A stretch of 64,000 nucleotides of DNA from Anaerolineales bacterium HSG25 (lineage in GTDB: Bacteria > Chloroflexota > Anaerolineae > 4572-78 > J111): NCBI GenBank assembly GCA_030377865.1, contig JAUCGA010000012.1:1-64000 (forward strand). The letters run 5' to 3'. The notes under the pieces are model-generated. The model was not told the DNA's origin. It did no database searches and saw only the letters and a program-made list of their open reading frames with translations. This document shows, piece after piece, positions 1-8,800 of the stretch (position 1 is its first letter; each line of letters opens with the position of its first letter). Position numbers and translations under genes: made by a program.

Positions 1-129
1 GCCTTGCTTGGGTTACCTGATACTATCTTCGACCTCTCTTTCTCTACCTCATTACCTCAATTCTTCTGACTAAATTCCTTGCCATGATTTATTGTCACTA
101 CTTCGCATATACCTAGCGAATGGAGAGCT

Positions 130-196
130 AGAAACCCGATTTCTTTAAGAAATCGGGTTTCTGACGCTCTTTCTGGCGAGTTCACTGAATATTTAC
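130..196 (+). repeat. Hairpin repeat family A, copy 1
   Basis: A 33-base hairpin (AGAAACCCGATTTC and its reverse complement) is followed by a conserved tail reading TTTCTGGCGAGTTCACTGAA. The same 67-base unit recurs at 42,081-42,147, and an inverted, slightly diverged copy lies at 18,255-18,321. Conservation of the non-palindromic tail shows a discrete repeat unit, not three independent terminators. Confidence 0.8.
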
Positions 197-252
197 CTCC
201 GCAGACCTCGAATTTGAGTTTTTATGCGACGATAAGTTGTTGCCGAACAACT
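197..252. repeat. Partial copy of terminal-inverted-repeat element (family B)
   Basis: The sequence from CTCCGCAGACCTCGAATTTG to TTGCCGAACAACT matches one arm of the elements at 10,906-11,040, 18,411-18,530 and 58,611-58,746. It lacks their internal GCAAAAGC hairpin. It is probably a deletion remnant. Confidence 0.6.
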
Positions 253-306
253 TTGTTGAAGAGCAACAACAGTTGGCCGATTTATATCGTAAAATAGGAT
301 TGGGAG

Positions 307-341
307 AGAGTGGTTCAATCTTCAAGATTGAACCACTCTGA
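307..341. repeat. TTCAATCTT hairpin repeat (family C)
   Basis: A nearly perfect inverted repeat (AGAGTGGTTCAATCTT with its reverse complement). Related copies lie at 18,216-18,250 and 22,373-22,405. Confidence 0.65.
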
Positions 342-456
342 TCGCTCAATTTATTTGGAATTCGTTCCTAATCAAAGCCATTTTCGACAGGATTAACAGG
401 ATTTTTCGCTCATAATCCCATCATTCCTGCCGAACGGCACTGTTAGACAGTGATTA

Positions 457-876
457 ATGGGAAATACCCAAAGATACACCCTCGCTAAAATCAACCTTTT
501 GCCCATCGCCAAATTTGGCTTTTTGTTGGGCAGTTTAGCCATGCTCCTGCCGAGTTTGCTCTGCGTGGGCATCACCACCACCGCTATATCTGCCCTGCGA
601 ACGTGGCTTGATGGTTGGCAGGCCGTGCCAGTAGAACAGTTTGGGGTCGAAATGACTCAGTTCAATTTCATCAGTCTGCTTCAACTTGGACCGGTACAAC
701 AGGCCATTATCCAGATGGATAACCAACCATTTGCCGTGGCCTTGTTCGTCATCATCGGTTGCCTGCTCGGTGGCGGAGCCTTCATCGGCCTGATTGTATT
801 GAGCTTGGGCTGGGGCTACAACCTGCTGGCCGCCATCAGCGGTGGGGTAGAGTTGGAGTTACGCAACGTCTCATGA
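457..876 (+). CDS. Small integral membrane protein, DUF3566-like
   Basis: A 139-residue protein with a hydrophobic segment at about 20-48 and two more near 90-130. It ends in the pattern GWGYNLLAAISGGVELEL, which recalls DUF3566-type small membrane proteins (Y-N-L-A near a final G-G-x-E-x-E). The function of that group is not established. Its stop overlaps the start of the glycosyltransferase gene by the ATGA arrangement, so the two are translationally coupled, and the response regulator follows in the same overlapping operon. A role in the envelope is inference from membrane character and context. No strong ribosome-binding site is visible before the ATG. Confidence 0.75.
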   Translation: MGNTQRYTLAKINLLPIAKFGFLLGSLAMLLPSLLCVGITTTAISALRTWLDGWQAVPVEQFGVEMTQFNFISLLQLGPVQQAIIQMDNQPFAVALFVIIGCLLGGGAFIGLIVLSLGWGYNLLAAISGGVELELRNVS

Positions 877-2054
877 GTGTGCTTCCCCGTCCGAGCAACC
901 GTTTCAGTCTCATCATGACCCTCTTTATCAGCAGTCGGTTGATGATACTGCTGGCTTTTCCCCCCGAAAATCTCATTTTTTACGGCGACTATAAATATTT
1001 CTTTGATGCCACCGATATGAGTCGCTTAGGGTATCACCCTTTCATCCATTACTGGTATGAGTATCCGCCAATTTTCCCATACCTGAATCTAGTCTTGTAT
1101 CATTTGGCCGGACAAATATTTAAAAACTATATCCTATTTCTCGCTATGTTCTTGTTGGTCGTCGAATCAGGCAATCTGTATCTGCTCTACCGCCTTGGGG
1201 TGATGGTCTACAATCGAGCCGTCGCCCTTGAGTTGGCTTGGGTCTACACCGCGCTGTTTACACCGATATTTTTCTGGCTCGGCAACTTTGATGCTCTAAC
1301 CACCTTTTTTATCCTGCTTGGCCTATATGCCATCCTCAGAAACAAAGCAAAACTGTTGATCCTCGCTATTGGTTTGGGAGCTATGGTTAAATTTTTACCA
1401 CTGATTCTCCTAGCTCCTGTTGCTCGTGCTAAAGGGCTAAAACAGACCGCTAAATATAGCGGTGGGGTCTTTTTGGTCTGTCTGATGATCTTTGGTCCAT
1501 TTTTGTGGCTCAACCCGACCATGACCGTTGCCTCTCTGCAAGCTCAAGCCAATAAATCGTCTTACCAAACCGTATGGGCCATACTCGACGGCAACGACAA
1601 AACTGGCAACTTTGGCTCGCTCTCCGACCATTTTGAGCCGGAAAAAGCGACCCAACCGCTCCATAACCCCTCCCGTATTCCCCCGTGGCTGACCTTGATT
1701 CCGTTTGCTGTGTTAGGACTGTTTATCTTTACTCGTCCGCAACGGGTGCAACCCAAACTCGACCTGATTTTGTTCACCACCATCACCTTCGTCATCTTCT
1801 TTTTATGGTCAAAAGGCTGGAGTCCGCAGTGGCAGACGATTCTGACCCCCCTGCTATTACTCAGTTTTCCCGCCCCCCGTGCCGTATTGTTGATTATCGT
1901 GCTTGGGTTTATCAACTTTCTCGAATGGCCGGTCATCCTCTCCCGCGGGTTGACCCCACTTATGCCCCTGACCATCCTCATGCGAACCGCGGTGTTAATC
2001 CTGATTGGAGTCGAGCTATATGGCAAACTCACAACTACTCCTCATCGCCGATGA
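873..2054 (+). CDS. Polytopic GT-C type glycosyltransferase (GT87/DUF2029-like)
   Basis: A 393-residue multi-pass membrane protein. After the first membrane helix it carries an early aspartate (YGDYKYFF), followed by the YEYPPIFPYL motif typical of polyprenyl-phosphate-sugar dependent GT-C transferases (PIG-M/GT87-like). Such enzymes move a sugar from a lipid carrier to an acceptor at the outer face of the membrane. The ATG at 873 is chosen because it overlaps the previous stop (ATGA); the open frame continues upstream to 759, but that part overlaps the neighbouring gene. The start of the response regulator overlaps its 3' end by 35 bases. Sugar donor and acceptor cannot be told from sequence. 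Confidence 0.8.
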   Translation: MSVLPRPSNRFSLIMTLFISSRLMILLAFPPENLIFYGDYKYFFDATDMSRLGYHPFIHYWYEYPPIFPYLNLVLYHLAGQIFKNYILFLAMFLLVVESGNLYLLYRLGVMVYNRAVALELAWVYTALFTPIFFWLGNFDALTTFFILLGLYAILRNKAKLLILAIGLGAMVKFLPLILLAPVARAKGLKQTAKYSGGVFLVCLMIFGPFLWLNPTMTVASLQAQANKSSYQTVWAILDGNDKTGNFGSLSDHFEPEKATQPLHNPSRIPPWLTLIPFAVLGLFIFTRPQRVQPKLDLILFTTITFVIFFLWSKGWSPQWQTILTPLLLLSFPAPRAVLLIIVLGFINFLEWPVILSRGLTPLMPLTILMRTAVLILIGVELYGKLTTTPHRR

Positions 2055-2664
2055 TCCATTGGTGCGGGCCGGATTAGCCGCCTTGTTAACCACCGAAGAG
2101 TCGGTCAGGCTGGTTGGTCAGACCGATAGCGCCAACGCTCTGAGCGACCTAACCCTTTATCAGCCTGACGTGGTGTTGTGGGATTTGGGTTGGGAAACTC
2201 CCACCAAAATTCCGGCTAACTTGCCTCCGCTGGCCGAGCAGTTACCTCTGATTCTGCTGTTGACCGTTGATGACGATGAGACCAGCGCAATCATGCCCGC
2301 CGAACTGCTCAATCTGAGTGTGTCTGCTCTACTACCACGAAATGTTAGGCTAGAGCTGTTGTTGACCGCCATCACCACCGTTCGGCAGGGGTTGTTGGTG
2401 CTTGACCCGATGTTTCGTCACCTGATAAAAGCCCCCACTCTCAGCCCCTCCGGCTATGAACTCACCGAGCCGTTGACTCAGCGTGAAACCGAGGTATTAC
2501 AACTTTTGGCCGAAGGGTTGGCTAACAAAACCATCGCCCGCCGTTTAGATATTAGCGATAATACGGTCAAGTTTCATGTTAAGGCGATTTTAACCAAACT
2601 GAACGCCGAAAGTCGCACGGAGGCGGTGGTGCGGGCGACCCGCTTGGGGTTGATTTTGTTGTAG
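2020..2664 (+). CDS. LuxR-type response regulator
   Basis: A 214-residue two-domain transcription regulator. The N-terminal receiver domain (about 5-125) shows an acidic pair (IADD), the probable phospho-acceptor Asp in VVLWDLG, and a T/D switch region. The usual conserved Lys near the end is replaced by Arg (ALLPRN), so phosphotransfer may be weak or absent. The C-terminal LuxR helix-turn-helix is complete (RETEVLQLLAEGLANKTIARRL, then DNTVKFHVKAIL, split here). The ATG at 2020 has GGAG nine bases upstream; an in-frame TTG at 2005 is less likely. It overlaps the glycosyltransferase gene, so it probably belongs to the same operon. No partner kinase is adjacent. Confidence 0.88.
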   Translation: MANSQLLLIADDPLVRAGLAALLTTEESVRLVGQTDSANALSDLTLYQPDVVLWDLGWETPTKIPANLPPLAEQLPLILLLTVDDDETSAIMPAELLNLSVSALLPRNVRLELLLTAITTVRQGLLVLDPMFRHLIKAPTLSPSGYELTEPLTQRETEVLQLLAEGLANKTIARRLDISDNTVKFHVKAILTKLNAESRTEAVVRATRLGLILL

Positions 2665-2739
2665 TCTAAGGAATCGGAATTAAACAAGTTGTGTATTTCT
2701 GCTCCCGCTATTCAGTTTTTAATATTGCCCGTAAGGTAA

Positions 2740-2789
2740 AAAAAGACCTGCAAGGCTTCCGCTCGAAGCGTGAATCCTGCAGGTCTTTT
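2740..2789 (+). terminator. Hairpin terminator after the response regulator
   Basis: AAAAGACCTGCAAGG pairs with CCTGCAGGTCTTTT across a loop of about 20 bases. With A-tracts before and T-tracts after the stem it may work in both directions. Confidence 0.65.
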
Positions 2790-2815
2790 GGATTATCTGA
2801 TTTTTATAATTAGAT

Positions 2816-2844
2816 CGTGACGCACACAGTAAGCGTGCGTCACG
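2816..2844. terminator. Hairpin downstream of the glucan hydrolase gene
   Basis: CGTGACGCAC and GTGCGTCACG form an 11-base stem with a short loop just past the stop of the leftward gene. A T-rich run follows on the minus strand. Confidence 0.5.
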
Positions 2845-2860
2845 GAGGTATTACATTAAC

Positions 2861-5800
2861 TTACTGCTTAAGTAAAACTGGCAGATAGGTACTGGAGATA
2901 TCTGAGCTATCCTCAAACAGAATCGCCCATTCGCTAGCATGGTTGACGGTACAAGTGATGAAGTTGTTGGTTGTGTCAACTTGGCAGTTACTTTCTTTAA
3001 CCCAGTTGCCCGTGTCATCTTTGTAATACAACCCTAGCTGAGTTTCATCTATTCGAGTCGGGATACCATTGTCATCGTAGGGAACTTTGATAGTATAGTT
3101 ACCCGTCGGTTGGACAGAAACACCTGCGCTGTTCACGAACTTGATGTCGTAGAAGACGCCGACATGTCCCATCGTTCCGACATCTTCTGAGCCAATGGGG
3201 GTGTATCGAACCGTTACATCCTCGCCAAAGGCGTTGGCTGGTACGGTTACAGAAGCACCACCCACAAGCGGTAGGTTTTCTACACCAGCGGTTGGTACGC
3301 TACCATCGGTTTGATAGGTCAAGCCGAAGCCATAAGCAAATAGCGGATCATAGTCAGCATCACCGACGTTCATTGGAATCTGGTCGTAACTACGAGGCCA
3401 GGTCATCGGTAATTTGCCAGTGAATGGCTTGTCGCCAAAGAGCACATCAGCCACCCCGTCACCCTCTGACCCCGGTAGCCATGCGGCCACAAAGGCGTTT
3501 GACTCATCAATCTGGTCAGTCACAATCATGGGACGACCAGAGATCAGAATGACCACACAATCCATAGCGGAACAAACCGCATTGACTGTCGCTTTGTCTT
3601 CGGCGGACAATTCTAGGTCTTCTGGCTTAGGCGCATCCCCAGAGCCTTCGGCGTAGGGAGTTTCACCGACCACGACAATCCCAACGTCGCCAGTCAGCGT
3701 GCCGGTAGCCGTCGGGTTGAAGGTCATGGTGGCGGTTTTGTCTGCCACGTATTTTTCAATCGCTTCTTTGATGGTCGTACCGGCGGTGGTGTCACCGCTT
3801 GCACCTTGCCATGTGATCGACCAGCCACCGAGTTGGTTGCCCATATCATCCGCACTAGAACCGGCCACGAGGATGTTCAGATTTTGGGTCGCATCCAAGG
3901 GCAGGCGACTGCTGTCGTTTTTGAGCAAAACCAGCGATTCGGCCACGGCTTGACGAGCTACAGCGCGGTGTTCTGTCGAGCCGAATTTGTCCATGTTAGT
4001 ACGGTCAGTGTACGGTGCTTCAAACAGACCTAGCTCAAACTTCTTGGCTAAGATGAGGCTAACCGCATGATCAATCCGAGACATGGGGATATTGCCGTCT
4101 ACAACCTCTTGAATTAGAGCTTCGGTGAACTTCTGGTAGTCGCCGGGAACCATAACCATGTCCATACCAGCGTTGATCGAGGTGCGGACATCACTGTTGT
4201 AGTCACCGGGAATCTGGTCGATACCGCCCCAGTCGGAGATCAGGAAGCCCTCAAAGCCTAACTCATCTCGGAGAACATCGGTCATAAGGTATTTATGACC
4301 ATGCATTTTAACCCCATTCCAACTGCTGAACGAAGGCATAATGGTTGCCACATCCAGTTCGATAGCTGGAATGTACGGGGCGATGTGAATATCACGTAGT
4401 TCTTGCTCTTCCATAACTGCGTTGCCTGTGTTCACGCCATCCAGCGTGCCACCATCAGCGACCCAGTGTTTGGCCGAGGCCAGAATAGTATCTCGGTCAG
4501 CGAGGTTGTCACCTTGATAACCTCTGATGATGCTGGTCATCATGCTGGCGATTTCGGGGTCTTCACCAAAACTTTCGTAGGTGCGTCCCCAACGTTCATC
4601 ACGAGCCACACATAGACATGGGGAGAAGGTCCAATCGATCCCGGTAACTGCGACTTCAACGGCGGTCACTCGACCAATCTTTTCAACCAAAGCTGGGTTA
4701 CGAGTGGCTCCCAAGCCGATGTTATGCGGGAAGAAGGTGGCGTTATCTACATTGCTATGACCATGCACAGCATCAACCCCATAAACAAGCGGGACAGCAA
4801 GGCGAGTAGCCAGCGCATAATTTTGATAGCGGTCGTACATGTCGGCCCAATCTTTGACTGTGTTACCAGTGTTTGGTGCGCCACCGCCGCCAGACAGGAG
4901 TGAACCAAGATAGTAATCGGCAATCACTTCTGGTTTGCTAGATAAGGCTCCTTGTTGAATTTGAGTCATCTGACCCGCTTTCTCGGCGATTGACATGCGG
5001 TTGAGTAAGTCTGTGACTCGCTGGGCAACAGGTAGAGCCGGATCGAGATAGGGCAGGTCGTGGGCTGAGATATACAGATCAAGGATATCATAGTCACCCA
5101 ACTCAGCATTAACCGGATCGGACAGCGTTAGGCGGATTGCTTCGCCAACTTCACCTGTGTCATCGGTCAGAGTTTCGATGGTGATTGACTTGGCAGTGCC
5201 AGCCGGATCACCAGTTTTGAAGGTCAGCGTACCGGAGACAGGAGTATAGTCACTTCCGGCCGTAGCTTTGTCATCAACAGCTCGTTCCCCACGGGGGGCG
5301 ATGTCTGAGGTGGCATAGCTGACAGTAATATCGTTGGTGGCGGTCACATCAATCGTTACATTGATGGTCGCCGTGTCGCCTTCTTTGACCATGTCGGCGG
5401 CTTTGGCGAAACTGAGTTTGGCTTGTTTGTCGCCGGGGTCAGGGCTGGGGCCAGTACCTGTTCCATACAGAGCCACATCATCGAGCCACCATGTACCTTG
5501 AGCATCACTGGAGTCAACCCCAAGGGCATAACCCCAAATCTCTTTCAGTTCGAGGACACCATCATTGGGCGCACCACCGGGTTGGTAATCTGCTCGTAGA
5601 GTGAACTCACTCCACGGCACAACAAACTCACGCCACTCTTCGGTGTCATCGGTAATGAGGATGACGAAAAGTTCGGCAGTGCCTTCGCCCGTACCACCAT
5701 CTTTAAGCTCGAAGCGGATATTTTCTAATCCTGAGCCAGTGCCTTTGAACCAGAATTTAATCCCTTCGTATTTGGTCCAATCTTGGGTTTCGGCAAAGCC

Positions 5801-8800
5801 GTGCGTAATACCGCCATAGTTGCTGATGTCATAGTCGATTTTCAAAACATTATTGGTACCACTGGGCAAACCGGGTACATCCATCTGAATTGATTCGAAT
5901 GTCGGCATCGTTCCGCCGCTCCACCCAAATATCTCTTCAGAAACACCACTTTGGAAGTCGTCGATAGAGACAACGACTTCTGTACCACCACCGTCACCGT
6001 CGCTACCGGGACATTCGGTATCATAAACGATTACATCATCCATGTAGTAGGTTCCGGCAGAGGGTAGCCGCATGGCATAGCCATGCACCTTGTCTAAACC
6101 AAATCCATCATCCGGTGCGTTGCCGGGTTGCCAGCTTGTGCGACGGGTGAAACTGCTGAACGAAATATCAATCTGTTTCCAGCCATCAAAATCGTCAGCC
6201 CATTCAAACTCCCATCGTTCGGCAGTATCGCTTATTTCATCAGGGTTACGGTTGTCGAAAACTTCGGTCGCGACCGTTGAACCGGTGTTGTTGCCATAAT
6301 ACCAGAAGCATAATCCACCATCCTCGTAAGGAGTCAAATCCTTGCTGACCCAAGTATCAACCGCCTCGTTGGTAAAGAGACGGCTCATACCGCCCCAATC
6401 AGTAAAGTCGGCTTCCAACTTCAAGACGTGATTACCTGCGCTTTGGCCCGGTACAGGAGGAGCGTCGGTTGGGATTGATAAGACTACTGCATCAGGACCA
6501 GCACCAGACCAAGTGGTTAAACCAATAGGAACCTCATCAGCATCTTGTCCAAGTGGGATGGCATCAAGTTCAAAGTTGTCGAGGGTTAAGTTATTACCAA
6601 CTGGTTCAGAGCCACCACCGGGGCACTCTTCGCCACCAGCATACAAATTAACCTGATCCATGTAGTAGGTTCCAGTAGAGGGTATGCCAATGGCGTAGCC
6701 CCAAACTTTATCTAAGTCAAGGGCATCTTCCGGCGCGCCATCGGGTTGCCAACTGGTACGACGGGTGAAACTACTGAACGGAATGTCGATCTGTTTCCAA
6801 CCATCCGTATCATCAGTCCACGTGAACTCCCATCGTTCGGCATCATCCACAGTTGAGCCAGGATTACGGTTGTCGAAGATTTCGATAGCCATTCCATTAC
6901 CCGCGTTCGGGCCTTTGAACCAGAAGCAGAGACCGCCATCTTTATAGGGAGTCCAGTCTTGCGACACCCACTCATTTTGGGCCGGGTTTTCAAAGGCATG
7001 GGTGAAACCACCATAAGCGCCAAAGTCACCGGCTTCTACTTTTAGGACACGATTGCCAGCGGCTTCGTCAGGAACGCCAGCGCCAGACATAGTCGATAAG
7101 ACGACCTCGTCGGCATTTGCGCCCCAATTGACTAAGCCTACATCGTTATCGTTGGCATCTTTCCCTTTGGGAATGGTGTCATATTCAAAGTTATCGATGT
7201 TTTTGGTATTGCCTGTTGTACCACCACCGGGGCAATCTTCACCAGCTTTATAGAGGCTAATTTGATCCATATAGTAGGTGGTATTAGAGGGCAAGTGCAT
7301 CGCGTAGCCATGAACCTCATTTAAGTCAAGGTCATCTGCTGGTGCGTCATCGGGTTGGAACCCTTCAGTCTTTAGGTCGGCAAATGGAATTTTAACCTGT
7401 TTCCAGCCCTCAGTATCGTCTTGCCAAGTAGCTCTCCATCGTTGTGCATCATCGGTGGTTGAGCCGGGGTTGCGATTGTCAAAAATTTCGGTGGTCATAT
7501 CGGTGCCAGAGTTGGTGCCGTAGAACCAGAAGCAAACGCCACCATCTTTGTATGGTGTCCAATCCTGAGGAGTCCACTTATTCAGACTACTGTTTGCAAA
7601 GGCATGATTGAAACCACCCCATCCTCCACGATCGCCTGTTTCGGCCTTCAGGATACGGTTGCCATCAGTTTGCCCCGGTACAGCAAGGTTACCAGATGCA
7701 GGCATGGTCGATAAGGTTATTGTCTCAGGCCCTTTGTCGGCCCAAGTAATCATGCCTATTTCAACAGTACCATCTTTTCCTTGCGGAAGGGTGTCATACT
7801 CAAAGCCATCAACCAGCGGTAAACTGGTTGTTGGTGGCTCAACAACTGGTGCTTCACCGGCCAAACGAACATCGTTCAGTTTGAAGGAGCCAGCGCCGTC
7901 AACCTTAAAGCCATAACCCCATACTTCGTTCAAGCCAAGGTTGTCATCGGGTGCGCCAGTCGGTTGATTGGCCGCTCGAACAAAACTGGTGAATGGCACG
8001 GTTACCTGTTGCCAGCCACTAAAGTCATCGGTAAAGGTGCTTTCAAACCGCTCTGCACTGTCGGCGGCTTGATAAACTCGCACATAGTCAACCAACAACT
8101 CTTGCGGGAAGGTGGCACTAACTGGCCCACCAAGATTACCACCAACGGCTACGTTCAAAATCAAGAAGAAGGGATGGTCATACACCCAATCTTTGTCAGC
8201 CGGAATATCGCTTGGGGTGGCGTTAAAGTAGTTGATGTCATCCACATACCATTTGATTCCGTCGGGAGTCCAATCAACACGGAAAGTATGATACGTATCA
8301 GCGACGTTGTTACTGAACACGTGTTTACCACCTACGCCAGTACCACCAGCATAGCCGGGGCCATGAATCGTACCCAGGACATCGTTCGGGTGTTGACCGA
8401 CATACTCCATGACATCAATTTCACCAGAGGCTGGCCATGGGACACCGGTAAAGATGTCGTTGCCTAAACCCCAGAAAGCAGGCCACAAGCCAACCCCAGC
8501 CGGTACTTTGGCTCGAGCTTCGATGCGCCCATATTGGAATTCTGCTTTGTCCCACGTAATTAAACGAGCGGAGGTGTAACCACATGGGCCATTACCAGAA
8601 CCGTTTTCAGCCGGAATGTAGGCGCAAGTCAATTTAGTGGTGGCCGATACCTCTTCCAACACCTTAATCACCATGTTGCCATTGCCATCAGTAGAAGCAT
8701 TGGCCGAATCATCGGTGTAATATTGCAGTTCGCTATTACCCCAACCAACATTGTTGACCAAGGCTCCGTCGCCAACCTCATGCGTCCAGATATTGTTGTT

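Larger units (their letters stand above)
1..456. other. Intergenic region with three repeat elements
   Basis: No gene is supported here. The stretch holds one copy of the AGAAACCCGATTTC hairpin repeat, a partial copy of the terminal-inverted-repeat element and one TTCAATCTT/AAGATTGAA hairpin, each listed separately. The first 120 bases show nothing recognisable. At 384-405 there is a short GACAGGATTAACAGGATTT block that resembles one at 41,355. Confidence 0.6.
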